64,000 bases of DNA, taken from contig NZ_CP059732.1 in assembly GCF_014117325.1 (NCBI RefSeq), positions 3,485,001 to 3,549,000 on the forward strand, given 5' to 3'. The translations under genes were made by a program, and so were the position numbers. Each line of letters starts with the position of its first letter. Positions within the stretch are counted from its first letter, which is position 1. The DNA comes from Spirosoma foliorum (GTDB taxonomy: Bacteria; Bacteroidota; Bacteroidia; Cytophagales; Spirosomataceae). The notes below the pieces were generated by a model that saw only the letters and a program-made list of their open reading frames with translations, was not told the origin of the DNA and did not search any database. This document shows positions 17,956 through 26,545 of the stretch, one piece after another.

Positions 17956-17995
17956 TGATTGGTCTGCAGTAATTAATCGCCAATAACGGGCCTAG

Positions 17996-18145
17996 TATCA
18001 GCCCACAGCTTTAGCTGTAGGTATAGGCAAAATTGATCCCATTTTAGCAACCGTTTTAACGGTTTACTCAGCTTTCAAACCGTTGAAACGGTTGTTCTAG
18101 TTGGCTTACTTTCTCTTAACCCACAGCTAAAGCTGTGGGCTGATA
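17996..18145. repeat. Nested palindrome with CCCACAGCTTTAGCTGT arms
   Basis: Outer arms TATCAGCCCACAGCTTTAGC and the reverse complement at 18121-18145 each contain their own palindrome (AGCTTTAGCT/AGCTAAAGCT). Inside are two smaller ones, AACCGTTTTAACGGTT near 18049 and AACCGTTGAAACGGTT near 18079. The design parallels the CCCACGGGCTTCAGCCCGTG element at 55894-55984. Confidence 0.8.
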
Positions 18146-18168
18146 ATTTTCAAATCGTTGATTAATTC

Positions 18169-18461
18169 TTTGTTCGGCGTAGTCTCCAGACTACGTCGTA
18201 GCGTTATCCGGTCTCCGACCGGCATTTTCAAGTTATTTCGCCCCGGTCAGAGACTGGATAACACTCGAACGTAGTCAATACTACGCTCAACATTCGTATC
18301 TGTGATGTCGGGTTCTTTAACCCGACATTGTGAGGTTTCTCAAAACCGAATTGTATGAATCGATAGGTTTTCAGAAACCTCACTAGAGTCAGATTTGAGA
18401 ATCTGACTCCACGAAGACTCATTCTAATTCTCTTTGTTCGGCGTAGTCCAGAGACTACTTG
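18169..18461. repeat. Composite hairpin array
   Basis: Successive palindromes fill this stretch: GTAGTCTCCAGACTAC (about 18179), a long imperfect pair of GTTATCCGGTC/GACTGGATAAC arms (about 18199-18261), TGTCGGGTT/AACCCGACA (18306-18327), GAGGTTTCTCAAAACC with GGTTTTCAGAAACCTC (18332-18381), GAGTCAGATT/AATCTGACTC (18386-18409) and GTAGTCCAGAGACTAC at the end. It is bounded by copies 2 and 3 of the TTTGTTCGGCGYAGTC repeat. No coding sequence is seen. It separates convergent genes. Confidence 0.75.
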
Positions 18462-18469
18462 ATAAGAAC

Positions 18470-19498
18470 CTACTTAAACACCATTGGGTGTCCTTCCTTC
18501 GGTACTAAAAACTTCTCTTCAGGAATCTTTTTCTCCCGCAGCGATTTTCGCAAATCATCGGCAGGTTCAAACAGGCCATCGTCGCCTTGCTGGAACGTAC
18601 CAAAGTGGATACCAACGGCCTGTATCGCGTTCAAATCCATGAATGCCTGCACAGCCCCGGCGGGCGACACGTGGACAGGGGCCATAAACCATTCGGGTCT
18701 ATAGGAGCCAATCGGCAGCAGTGCCAGCTTAATGGGGGCACCCGCCTGCTCACCGATTTTCTTAAAATGCGGGCCATAGCCACTGTCGCCACAGAAATAA
18801 GTTGTCCCAAAACTGGTGTGCAGCAAATAGCCACACCAGAGCGTTTCATCACGATCACCCATGCCCCGATTACTGAAATGTTGTGCCTGGGTACAGCTAA
18901 GCCGGAGTTTTTCATTCACTTGTAATGTATCATTCCAGTCGAGTTCGCGGGTGGTGCGCCCACCAACCGATTTAGGCAAATACGATACGCCAAGTGGTGT
19001 AACGAAGAGCGGATTAAACGCCTTGACCAATTTCTTGATGGTCGGTAAATCAAGGTGGTCATAATGGTTGTGGCTCAACAAAACCACATCAATCGGGGGC
19101 AACTCCTCAAACCGAAGCCCAGGTGGTCGCTTCCGTTTGATCCCCAGCCACGACGTTGGCCCAACCCGTTTCGACCAGACAGGGTCAGTCAGAATATTTA
19201 GCCCATTGGTCTGAATCAGAAAGGTAGAATGATTCACAAAGGTGAGCACAAGGCTATCGCCTTCGATGCGGGTAGCCGGTTTAGCGCCAACAAAGGCATC
19301 GGGTTGCTCTGGCCAGGGGCCTTTGTCGCGGTGAAGCAGCCATTTGAGCACCCCACCCGAGGTTCGTTCGGGCATTCCGGGATTAACGAATTTCTTCCCG
19401 TTGAAATGGTCGGTAATGGGGCCTTTGTATCGCGGGGCGCAGGCCGACACAATCAAAAACAGGCTGGATACGAATATCAGAGGCAGTACAGTGTGCAT
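18470..19498 (-). CDS. MBL-fold lipoprotein, NAPE-PLD-like
   Basis: A 342-residue metallo-beta-lactamase-fold hydrolase with a lipoprotein signal (LIVSACAP, Cys about residue 20). The metal motif is LLSHNHYDHLD (HxHxDH, about residue 140), followed by QAQHFSNRG and FCGDSGYG with the further His and Asp ligands, and VGIHFGTF near the end. The length and order match the NAPE-PLD/UlaG-like branch, which hydrolyses phosphodiesters or lactones. It is predicted to be anchored in the cell envelope. Stop is immediately next to the hairpin array on the left. Substrate is unknown. Confidence 0.85.
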   Translation of the reverse strand: MHTVLPLIFVSSLFLIVSACAPRYKGPITDHFNGKKFVNPGMPERTSGGVLKWLLHRDKGPWPEQPDAFVGAKPATRIEGDSLVLTFVNHSTFLIQTNGLNILTDPVWSKRVGPTSWLGIKRKRPPGLRFEELPPIDVVLLSHNHYDHLDLPTIKKLVKAFNPLFVTPLGVSYLPKSVGGRTTRELDWNDTLQVNEKLRLSCTQAQHFSNRGMGDRDETLWCGYLLHTSFGTTYFCGDSGYGPHFKKIGEQAGAPIKLALLPIGSYRPEWFMAPVHVSPAGAVQAFMDLNAIQAVGIHFGTFQQGDDGLFEPADDLRKSLREKKIPEEKFLVPKEGHPMVFK

Positions 19499-19593
19499 AT
19501 CGTGAATATACCAGATCAGATTTCCGAATGTTCAAAACTTTCGAAAATCTGCCGATAAATCACAAGGCCGACGTACCAGCATTTCGTTGAGCA

Positions 19594-19626
19594 AAACCTA
19601 TAAGGTTTCAAAAGCCTTATAGGTTT
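19594..19626. repeat. AAACCTATAAGG palindrome
   Basis: AAACCTATAAGG and its complement CCTTATAGGTTT surround a nine-base spacer between the MGMT stop and the MBL gene start on the minus strand. The same arms recur at 52764-52796 next to unrelated genes. Confidence 0.75.
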
Positions 19627-19637
19627 ACAACAGTCAT

Positions 19638-20129
19638 TCAGAACAACGAAAGTTGACTCGACCGGGCGAAAGCGCCTTCGTGTTCGAGAAGCCATTTTTT
19701 GCGCCAAAGCCCACCGGCATAGCCCGTCAGCGATCCGTCGGAACCAATGATGCGATGGCAGGGTACTACTATCCAGAGTGGATTTCGGCCATTGGCAGCC
19801 GCAACGGCCCGAATCGCTTTTTCATCGCCCATGCGTCGGGAAAGTGCCAGATATGATAACGTCGTTCCAAACGGAACCTCGAGCAGCGCTTTCCAGACCG
19901 TTTGTTGAAAATCGGTTCCGGCCGGATTCATCAAAAAATCGAACGTTTGTCGCTCACCTTTAAAATACTCCTGCAATTGCCGAACGGCCTCCTGAACTGG
20001 CCCGGCAAGTGAATCAACCGGTTGTGTTTCCTGTGCGGGAACATCGAGGCAGGAAATCACGGAAACGCCATTTTCGTCGCCAGCGATACGGATCAGACCA
20101 AGCGGAGATTCAAAAATGGTGGTTGTCAT
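19638..20129 (-). CDS. ogt: Methylated-DNA--protein-cysteine methyltransferase
   Basis: A 163-residue MGMT that transfers alkyl groups from O6-alkylguanine to its own cysteine. The active-site motif IVVPCHRIIGSDGSLTGYAGG (about residue 125 onward) is complete, with the DNA-binding wing VWKALLEVPFGTTLSYLALSRRMG upstream and the usual N-terminal small domain. ATG 20129 is chosen because a longer frame would run into the RDD gene that ends at 20140. The ten-base gap to that gene indicates a shared transcript. No Ada-type N-terminal domain is present, so it acts as a stand-alone repair protein. Confidence 0.93.
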   Translation of the reverse strand: MTTTIFESPLGLIRIAGDENGVSVISCLDVPAQETQPVDSLAGPVQEAVRQLQEYFKGERQTFDFLMNPAGTDFQQTVWKALLEVPFGTTLSYLALSRRMGDEKAIRAVAAANGRNPLWIVVPCHRIIGSDGSLTGYAGGLWRKKWLLEHEGAFARSSQLSLF

Positions 20130-20139
20130 AACGTAAACT

Positions 20140-20634
20140 TTAGTCAGGCAAGTTGCGAAGCGACTGATCGAGCGTAAAGGACGGTCGATCATCAATTACC
20201 ATCGTATGCGCTAGTCGGTCGTGCAACCCTATGGGGGTTTCACGCAAAAATGTGAACGCATCAAATGGAATAACGCGGGCAAAGTTACGGACTACCAGGG
20301 TGTTAAAATCAGGTTTTTCGCCCTGGCTGTTTACAACTTTGGTTTTCGTAATTAGTTTACCGGGTGTTCTACCGAGCCAGCTTTCAAATACAATACAGTA
20401 AATTGAAAACAGTAAGGTACTGATCAGACGATCCAGTAATGGATTTACTGACTCGAGGGAATCGCTCATTTCTGGATATATCAAAATCACTACACCGCCA
20501 ATCGTAAAGACGATAATGTAAAAAAACAGAGTATCCAGCAACAAGTTGGCCAGGCGTTTCAGCCGACTTGTGGGTGTAATTGGCGTAGCTAGCAGCTCAT
20601 CGGCATTCAGCAGGTCACGGGAAACGTTGTTCAT
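20140..20634 (-). CDS. RDD family membrane protein
   Basis: A 164-residue protein with an N-terminal cytoplasmic segment, hydrophobic stretches around residues 30-52 and 70-88, and the RDD-family core SRLKRLANLLLDTLFFYIIVF and GRTPGKLITKTKVVN, which give the family its Arg-Asp-Asp signature in a variant form. Some RDD proteins have been linked to ion or osmolyte transport, but the family is functionally broad. Expressed ahead of the MGMT gene with a ten-base gap. Function not assigned. Confidence 0.8.
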   Translation of the reverse strand: MNNVSRDLLNADELLATPITPTSRLKRLANLLLDTLFFYIIVFTIGGVVILIYPEMSDSLESVNPLLDRLISTLLFSIYCIVFESWLGRTPGKLITKTKVVNSQGEKPDFNTLVVRNFARVIPFDAFTFLRETPIGLHDRLAHTMVIDDRPSFTLDQSLRNLPD

Positions 20635-20672
20635 GTAGGTAAAGAGTTTGGTGTAGATATACTAGTTTTTTT

Positions 20673-20706
20673 GCTCAGAGCTGTAACCGTGGCACGGCTT
20701 TGAGCG
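20673..20706. repeat. Imperfect hairpin upstream of RDD gene
   Basis: GCTCAGAGCTG and CGGCTTTGAGC pair at nine of eleven positions, 40 to 70 bases upstream of the RDD start on the minus strand. Position suggests a leader hairpin or the remnant of a repeat. Confidence 0.4.
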
Positions 20707-20724
20707 AAAAAACTAAACTCCATA

Positions 20725-20782
20725 AAAAAGCTGACTTTTCGAAAAATCTCATCAAAGTGATTTTCCGAAAAGTCAGCTTTTT
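20725..20782. terminator. Strong hairpin after ferritin-like gene
   Basis: AAAAAGCTGACTTTTCG and its reverse complement form a long A/T-flanked stem about 45 bases downstream of the YciE/F-like stop on the minus strand. The run of A on the left becomes a U tract in the minus-strand transcript, so an intrinsic terminator is likely. Confidence 0.75.
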
Positions 20783-20827
20783 GTAATTGAATCAGCCAGT
20801 ATATAGCTGGCAATTCATTTAATCAGG

Positions 20828-21538
20828 TTAAATGCCCGATGTACCCGCAAATGGTGTACTGGCATTACCACTGTAAGTTGATCCCAACGTATTACCTGGT
20901 GTGACGGAGGAGTCATAACGGACGCCATCCGGCTTAACGAGATTATCTTCGAAATTATCGGCATTGTCGTCGTTTCGGTGCGAGTTATTCTCTTCTGAAG
21001 AAGCCCGACTATTGATAAACGATTCAGCCAGGGTCGTTAGCTTTTTATCCGCATTTTTCTCTTCGTTCAGAGTTTGCTCCAGAAGTCGGGCCGCCTGATT
21101 GTAGCCCAGCACTTGTGCAAACGTCACCACCGAACCATACGAAGCGATTTCATGGTGCTCGATTTTCTGACCGGCCATAATCAATCCGGCATCACGCGTC
21201 AATGAACCTGAGTCAGTATTCGAGACAACGCGCTGCGCATCATCGACTAATCCATCAATCGCATCGCAGGAACCTTCTTCAACATCAACCCCAATGCTGC
21301 TGAATACCTGCTCTAAGCGGGCCACATGGTTTCGGGTTTCTTCCTGATGTTGTAAAAAAGCGTTTCGAACTTCATCGGTCGTTGAAGCATCAGCCTGCTC
21401 ACCCAGCGCATCGACAGCCTGTTTTTCAGCGTAATAAATGTCTTTGAGTTCGGTAATAAATAAGCCCCGAAGGCCTTCCTGTGTTTCTGTGTCTGTACCG
21501 CCGAAAAAGTTAGCGATGCGTTCTCCAAACGTTGCCAT
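20828..21538 (-). CDS. YciE/YciF ferroxidase-like protein (DUF892)
   Basis: A 236-residue protein with a ferritin-like four-helix domain (about residues 20-165) of the YciE/YciF family: LFITELKDIYYAEKQAVDAL carries a di-iron Glu/Asp helix and QKIEHHEIASYGSVVTFA a second. A polar, low-complexity tail of about 65 residues (Asn/Asp/Ser/Glu-rich) follows. Relatives are stress-induced proteins that may oxidise or sequester iron. The gene is monocistronic by spacing, with a strong hairpin downstream. The tail is probably disordered and of unknown use. Confidence 0.88.
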   Translation of the reverse strand: MATFGERIANFFGGTDTETQEGLRGLFITELKDIYYAEKQAVDALGEQADASTTDEVRNAFLQHQEETRNHVARLEQVFSSIGVDVEEGSCDAIDGLVDDAQRVVSNTDSGSLTRDAGLIMAGQKIEHHEIASYGSVVTFAQVLGYNQAARLLEQTLNEEKNADKKLTTLAESFINSRASSEENNSHRNDDNADNFEDNLVKPDGVRYDSSVTPGNTLGSTYSGNASTPFAGTSGI

Positions 21539-21735
21539 GATTACTATGGTTTTGAGTTAACTAACATTGAGTTTACCAGGACTTTGCTAATTTCGAGCCA
21601 ACTGCTGATTCTCTTGAAGTTACAGATTTTGGGAAGGCGGATGTGTTTCTTAATTTCTACAAAATCCGTAGAGTATAACTACCAATCTCCACAGTGAACC
21701 TAGATACTAGCAATTGATAGGGTAGGCTGCCAATT

Positions 21736-21824
21736 GTAACGCGGACATCTTGTCCGCACCGTAAAGGCTAATAGCTTTTGGACTGCATTTACCTTTTACT
21801 AGGCGGACAAGATGTCCGCGTTAC
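21736..21824. repeat. GTAACGCGGACATCTTGTCC palindrome
   Basis: Arms GTAACGCGGACATCTTGTCC and reverse complement enclose a spacer of about 45 bases. The arms share the GTARCGCGGAC beginning with the elements at 2126 and 12898. It lies in the gap between the sGDH gene end and the ferritin-like gene start. Confidence 0.85.
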
Positions 21825-21830
21825 ATAAAA

Positions 21831-21855
21831 AGCCTGACCTCTATAAAGTCAGGCT
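21831..21855 (-). terminator. Terminator of glucose dehydrogenase gene
   Basis: AGCCTGACCT and AAAGTCAGGCT form a stem 23 bases past the stop codon of the sGDH gene; the minus-strand transcript would run into a U-rich stretch from the AAAA at 21827. Confidence 0.65.
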
Positions 21856-21877
21856 CAGCAAAACGTATATGCGCCAA

Positions 21878-23113
21878 TCAATTTGGCATTAGTTTCAGAA
21901 TTTTCCCTCCTCCATAATCACAGAGGTACAGTTCTTTTTTCTGATCTTCGCCAAAGGCCGAGATAGCTCCAGCCGATGAAATAATCTCCTGATTTGTGGC
22001 TGATATTGTGCCGTTAGTCGTCAGTGCCCAGACACGGCCGCTGGCATAATCGGCATAAATGTATTTACCGGTTAATGTTTGATTCGTTGAACCCCGATAC
22101 ACAAAACCGCCCGTGATCGACACGTCACCTTTGTCATGCGAGTATTGCCAGATCGGCGCTTTCAAATCGGCTGCATTGACCGTATTGCCTTGTGCATTAT
22201 AATCGGCATTGCCTTCTTTGACTCGCCAGCCATAGTTACCCCCTTTCGTAATAATATCCACCTCTTCAATGGCATTCTGGCCTACATCGCCCGCCCATAG
22301 CTGACCTTTCTCATCGAAACTGATTCGCCAGGGGTTACGGAGTCCGTAGGCAAAAATCTCTTCGCGGTAGCCATTGGTATTCCCTTTAAACGGATTATCG
22401 CTGGGGATGCCATATTGACCTTTATCGGTACTGTTCACATCAACGCGCAAAATTTTTCCTAACCAGCTGGCTCGGTTCTGTGCATTATTTTGAGGATCTC
22501 CCCCACTGCCTCCATCGCCGGTTGCAACGTACAGGTAGCCATCTGGACCAAACAACACTTTGCCACCATTGTGATTTGTATAAGGCTGATCGAAGCGAAA
22601 CAGAATTACTTCCGAGCCAGGATCAACTTCGGATGCACTAGCCGATGATGCCTTAAACCGGCTCACAATTGTTTCGCGCGGGTTATTTTTTGTGTAGTTG
22701 ACGTAGAAAAAGCCGTTCTGTTTAAAATCAGGATGAAAAGCCAGCCCCAATAATCCCATCTCTCCGCCGGAGGCCACTTTCGAACGTATATCCAGGTACG
22801 TACCAGCCGAAGCGGCATTAGCGTCGTTCTCAACTACCCGAATACGTCCCTCCTGCTCTACCACAAATACCCGATTGGTGCCATCGTTTGCATAGGTGTA
22901 TTCGACTGGTGAAGCAAAGGTCAATTTGGGGTAAGCATTCACAACCTTAGTAGCCGCTATACCAGATGTATTTCCTGTTGAATCAGTCGTCACAACATTC
23001 GCTTCTTTTTCGGGCTTACAGGCCGACGCAACGAGCCAGGAAACCCCTGACGTGGCGATTAGAGAAATAAGAAATGTGGTGACGGTTTTACTGAACATGA
23101 TGATTCGATTCAT
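21878..23113 (-). CDS. PQQ-dependent soluble aldose dehydrogenase lipoprotein
   Basis: A 411-residue protein of the soluble glucose dehydrogenase/hedgehog-interacting-like propeller family. A lipoprotein signal ends at C32 (LVASACKP). The propeller begins with VNAYPKLTFASPVEYTYANDGTNRVFVVEQEGRIRVVEN and includes GLLGLAFHPDF with the expected His, TNHNGGKVLFGPDGYLYVATGDGG and the family signature GLRNPWRISFDEKGQLWAGDVGQNAIEEVD with the PQQ-contacting Arg. Such enzymes oxidise aldose sugars in the periplasm with pyrroloquinoline quinone; PQQ synthesis genes are not in this window. M6 is an alternative start. Confidence 0.85.
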   Translation of the reverse strand: MNRIIMFSKTVTTFLISLIATSGVSWLVASACKPEKEANVVTTDSTGNTSGIAATKVVNAYPKLTFASPVEYTYANDGTNRVFVVEQEGRIRVVENDANAASAGTYLDIRSKVASGGEMGLLGLAFHPDFKQNGFFYVNYTKNNPRETIVSRFKASSASASEVDPGSEVILFRFDQPYTNHNGGKVLFGPDGYLYVATGDGGSGGDPQNNAQNRASWLGKILRVDVNSTDKGQYGIPSDNPFKGNTNGYREEIFAYGLRNPWRISFDEKGQLWAGDVGQNAIEEVDIITKGGNYGWRVKEGNADYNAQGNTVNAADLKAPIWQYSHDKGDVSITGGFVYRGSTNQTLTGKYIYADYASGRVWALTTNGTISATNQEIISSAGAISAFGEDQKKELYLCDYGGGKILKLMPN

Positions 23114-23345
23114 TAGACACTATTTTTTTAATACAAATCACACTCCAAACACGTCCGGCGAACTTTGCGGCCCGCATTTTGTTCCAAAATCATAGAATCT
23201 CTTTGATAGAGACAAGCCTTTTGTTCGTTAAGCGTATAGGGACCTAAGGTTGTGTTTCTACACTATGGGGTGCAGATTCTACTATACTCAAGCCTGACAA
23301 CAAAAATTTCGTAGTGCCATTTGATCTATTAACAAGCAAAATACT

Positions 23346-24191
23346 ATGACCACGGCGACCAATACTCTTCTTGATCACCTACAAGCTCAGCGTTCAAAAT
23401 ACCGCTATAAACTCCCCTCACGACCTGATGCCGGGCGGTTTATTGACCAGTTAATGCGCCTGCTGTTTCCGGTCACTCAGGATTGCAAATCCATTTCGCA
23501 ACATGTAGAGGAGACCTATCAGAGTCTTCATGAACAACTCAACAACCTGTTATGTCCGCTGGAAAAAAATCTGGCAGAAAGCCCGCTTGTACTAACAGAA
23601 CGTTTTTTTGAACAGCTACCCGCTATCTACGATAACTTGCTTTTCGATGCCCACGCTATTGCCGATAATGACCCGGCTTCGGTGGGAATTGAGGAGGTCG
23701 TAGCGGTTTATCCAGGGTTTTATGCCATCTCGGTTTACCGGATTGCGCACGAACTTCTGAAACTTAATGTGCCACTTCTTCCCCGAATGCTGACTGAATA
23801 TGCGCACGGACAGACCGGGATCGATATTCACCCAGGGGCTCAAATCGGTAAGTCATTTTTTATTGACCACGGCACCGGAGTTGTTATTGGAGAAACAACG
23901 GTTATTGGCAACAACGTAAAAATTTATCAGGGCGTAACCCTCGGCGCTACCCACGTGGCCAAATCGATGGCGCAGAAAAAACGGCACCCAACCATCGAAA
24001 ACAATGTGGTTATTTACGCCAATGCCACCATTTTAGGAGGCCATACCGTTGTCGGTCACGATTCAGTTATTGGCGGTAACGTCTGGCTCACCAGCAGTGT
24101 CGAAGCGCATTCGCTCGTATTCCACCAGCACCAAACGGAGATACGGTTGAAATCGCTGGAATCGCAGGAGCCAATCAATTTTGTGATTTAG
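23346..24191 (+). CDS. cysE: Serine O-acetyltransferase
   Basis: A 281-residue enzyme that makes O-acetylserine for cysteine synthesis. The N-terminal helical domain (to about 140) precedes a left-handed beta-helix of hexapeptide repeats: [45 protein letters not shown], with the catalytic Asp-His pair in FIDHGTG and the [19 protein letters not shown] continuation. The protein is of ordinary length and lacks the canonical terminal Ile-rich peptide of enterobacterial CysE, though it ends in NFVI. Followed by a palindrome and then the cysteine synthase gene. Confidence 0.9.
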   Translation: MTTATNTLLDHLQAQRSKYRYKLPSRPDAGRFIDQLMRLLFPVTQDCKSISQHVEETYQSLHEQLNNLLCPLEKNLAESPLVLTERFFEQLPAIYDNLLFDAHAIADNDPASVGIEEVVAVYPGFYAISVYRIAHELLKLNVPLLPRMLTEYAHGQTGIDIHPGAQIGKSFFIDHGTGVVIGETTVIGNNVKIYQGVTLGATHVAKSMAQKKRHPTIENNVVIYANATILGGHTVVGHDSVIGGNVWLTSSVEAHSLVFHQHQTEIRLKSLESQEPINFVI

Positions 24192-24282
24192 TAGAGACGC
24201 ATCCTTGCGTCTTCGGTCTTTTCGTTTCCAACACGTCAGCTCAAAACCCATCCGGTCAGGAGACGCAAGGATGCGTCTCTAC
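24191..24282. repeat. GTAGAGACGCATCCTTGCGTCT palindrome
   Basis: Arms GTAGAGACGCATCCTTGCGT and complement (ending TCTCTAC) flank a spacer of about 45 bases and fill the gap between cysE and the cysteine synthase gene. The first G is the last base of the cysE stop codon TAG. Inner GACGCA..TGCGTC words make each arm partly self-complementary. Confidence 0.85.
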
Positions 24283-24296
24283 ATAAATAAACCCTT

Positions 24297-25205
24297 ATGA
24301 AAGCAACTACTATTCTTGATACTATCGGCCACACGCCCCATGTACGTATTAACCGACTATTTCCAGGCTATGAAGTCTGGACGAAACTAGAACGGGCAAA
24401 CCCTGGGGCCAGCATTAAAGATCGAATTGCACTGGCCATGATTGAAGATGCAGAAGCGAAAGGTTTGCTGACATCGGATAGCACCATTGTTGAGCCTACA
24501 TCAGGCAATACCGGCATCGGTCTGGCAATGGTGGCTGCGGTAAAAGGCTACAAGATCATTCTCGTTATGCCCGAATCCATGAGTATCGAACGCCGGAAAA
24601 TCATGGCGGCTTATGGTGCCGAATTCGACTTGACACCCCGCGAGAAAGGAATGAAAGGAGCCATTGAGCGGGCTCATGAACTGGTTGCGTTGACTCCAGG
24701 ATCCTGGATGCCCCAGCAATTCGAGAATCCCGCGAATATCGATATCCATGTTCGTTCAACAGCCGAAGAAATTCTGGCCGATTTTCCAGAAGGGTTCGAT
24801 GTGCTGATTACGGGTGTGGGTACTGGCGGGCATATTACAGGTGTGGCCCAAGTACTAAAAGCCAAATTTCCGAATCTGCAAGTGTACGCCGTTGAGCCGG
24901 AGCTATCGCCCGTTATTAGCGGAGGTGCGCCAGGCCCGCACCCTATTCAGGGTATTGGTGCTGGATTCATTCCTCAAAATTTACACACCGATCTGCTGGA
25001 CGGCACTATTCAGGTTAGTAAAGACGAAGCCTACGAAATGGCTCGGCGATCGGCCAAGGAAGAGGGTATTTTTGTGGGCGTTTCGTCTGGTGCTTCACTG
25101 GCTGCCGTCGCGAAAAAACTCCCCGATATTACCCCCGGCAGCCGAATCCTGACCTTCTGCTATGATACCGGTGAGCGCTATCTATCGATAGAAGGCTTAT
25201 ATTAA
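24297..25205 (+). CDS. cysK: Cysteine synthase (O-acetylserine sulfhydrylase)
   Basis: A 302-residue fold-type II PLP enzyme that converts O-acetylserine and sulfide into cysteine. The Schiff-base lysine is in [14 protein letters not shown] (about residue 43), the substrate loop is [13 protein letters not shown], the PLP phosphate loop is [11 protein letters not shown], and the C-terminal [12 protein letters not shown] is present. It follows cysE on the same strand with only the palindrome between, so the two steps of the pathway are coupled. CysM-type specificity cannot be excluded. Confidence 0.93.
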   Translation: MKATTILDTIGHTPHVRINRLFPGYEVWTKLERANPGASIKDRIALAMIEDAEAKGLLTSDSTIVEPTSGNTGIGLAMVAAVKGYKIILVMPESMSIERRKIMAAYGAEFDLTPREKGMKGAIERAHELVALTPGSWMPQQFENPANIDIHVRSTAEEILADFPEGFDVLITGVGTGGHITGVAQVLKAKFPNLQVYAVEPELSPVISGGAPGPHPIQGIGAGFIPQNLHTDLLDGTIQVSKDEAYEMARRSAKEEGIFVGVSSGASLAAVAKKLPDITPGSRILTFCYDTGERYLSIEGLY

Positions 25206-25272
25206 TTTGTCGGTCATTAGTCTGGTAATAACTAATGATTATCGACTATTCACTCACTCTCAACACGACTCA

Positions 25273-26142
25273 ATGACGCGACAAACCTCTGCTTTCAGAA
25301 TAATAAAGGATACCATTTTCATTGTTGCGGGGGTGCTCAGTGCGGGTATGGGCATCAAAGGATTTCTGACCTCAAGCCATTTCATCGACGGTGGAGTTAC
25401 GGGTATTTCCATGTTGCTGGCTACCTTATTTAGCATTCCTCTGCCCATCTGGCTACTCCTCATTAACCTGCCATTTATTGGATTAGGTTACCGGCAGTTT
25501 GGTCGGCAGTTTGCGATCAAAAGTACGCTCGCGATTGCTGGCCTCTCGCTCAGTCTCGCGATTATACCCTACCCCGATGTTACGCCTGATTTTTTGTTAA
25601 CAGCTGTTTTCGGAGGATTTTTTATTGGCGCGGGTATCGGACTTGCGATGCGAGGGGGAGCCGTTTTGGATGGTACTGAAATTGCAGCCCTGCTTATTAG
25701 TCGCAGCAGCCCTATCCTGAAAGTGAGCGACGTTATTTTAGTACTCAACGTACTTATTTTCGGGGCAGCAGCCTTCTTCCTGGGTATCAGTCCGGCGCTT
25801 TACTCGATGATCACGTATTTCGCAGCCTCCAAAACGGTTGATTTCGTTATTCACGGTATTGAGGAGTATACGGCTATTCTGATCATCTCGAAAACTCCAG
25901 ATCCGATTCGAGAACAGATTATTGCCAAGGGCTGGGGCATAACGATTCTAAGAGGCCAGGGAGGCTATGGTAAACACGGCAGCCACCAGGATATCGACAC
26001 AGTCCTTTACACAGTAATAACTCGACTGGAAATCAGTCGATTGCGCACAATAGTTCTCGAACTTGATCCCAATGCTTTTATTATTCAGCACAGCGTCGAT
26101 GACGTGTCAGGGGGTAAAGTAAAGAGTCTGCCTATGCATTAA
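25273..26142 (+). CDS. YitT-family membrane protein (DUF161-DUF2179)
   Basis: A 289-residue protein with five or six hydrophobic segments in the first 200 residues and a cytoplasmic C-terminal DUF2179 domain (about 205-289: YTAILIISKTPDPIREQIIAKGWGITILRGQGGYG). The family signature FIDGGVTGISMLLATLF lies near residue 42. YitT-type proteins are widespread, possibly transporters, with no established substrate. The ATG at 25273 gives the normal N-terminus; a TTG 66 bases earlier is in frame but encodes an atypical polar extension. Confidence 0.85.
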   Translation: MTRQTSAFRIIKDTIFIVAGVLSAGMGIKGFLTSSHFIDGGVTGISMLLATLFSIPLPIWLLLINLPFIGLGYRQFGRQFAIKSTLAIAGLSLSLAIIPYPDVTPDFLLTAVFGGFFIGAGIGLAMRGGAVLDGTEIAALLISRSSPILKVSDVILVLNVLIFGAAAFFLGISPALYSMITYFAASKTVDFVIHGIEEYTAILIISKTPDPIREQIIAKGWGITILRGQGGYGKHGSHQDIDTVLYTVITRLEISRLRTIVLELDPNAFIIQHSVDDVSGGKVKSLPMH

Positions 26143-26545
26143 ATTTAAAGAGTCAATATTTGTCAGATGTAGTCAGGTATTGTCAGATGTAAAAATTTGA
26201 CCAATACTTGACTATATCTAAGCGTATTATGATGATCTAATCGGCTCACAAAACCAGCATTTTTGAGCCGATTAGGCCCTCTTAATCGGCTCATGGGAAT
26301 TTACAACTGGCAACAATTCTACTGATCTGCCTTTCGTTTTTGAATCTTACTATCTGGATGAGAGCGCATTACTCTTTCTCGGAAAGTTGGCAGGCGTGAG
26401 CATATATTTTCGATACTGATCAATCCCGAAAAATCACTCTATCCATTAATACTCATTTTTGCCCGTTTGTGGAGAAATGCCGTGCCGGGGCTATGGTTTG
26501 GGTTCTTTAATCTGATTTCTCAGATTGACCTAAACACAATTCAGT
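26143..26545. other. Intergenic region with TGTCAG words
   Basis: About 400 bases without a gene. The left part (about 26150-26210) repeats the word TTGTCAGATGTA...TCAGGTATTGTCAGATGTA and its partial complement TTGACCAATACTTGAC, related to the elements at 28991 and 61294. The words CGGCTCA-AAA and GAGCCGATTA near 26240-26290 form weak pairs (AATCGGCTCA occurs twice). The rest is presumably the promoter region of the receptor gene, but no convincing -33/-7 pair stands out. Confidence 0.5.

Noticed and set aside
23114..23345. Riboswitch upstream of cysE
   Set aside because: I could not recognise a SAM or T-box-like core; only unstructured AT-rich sequence is evident.
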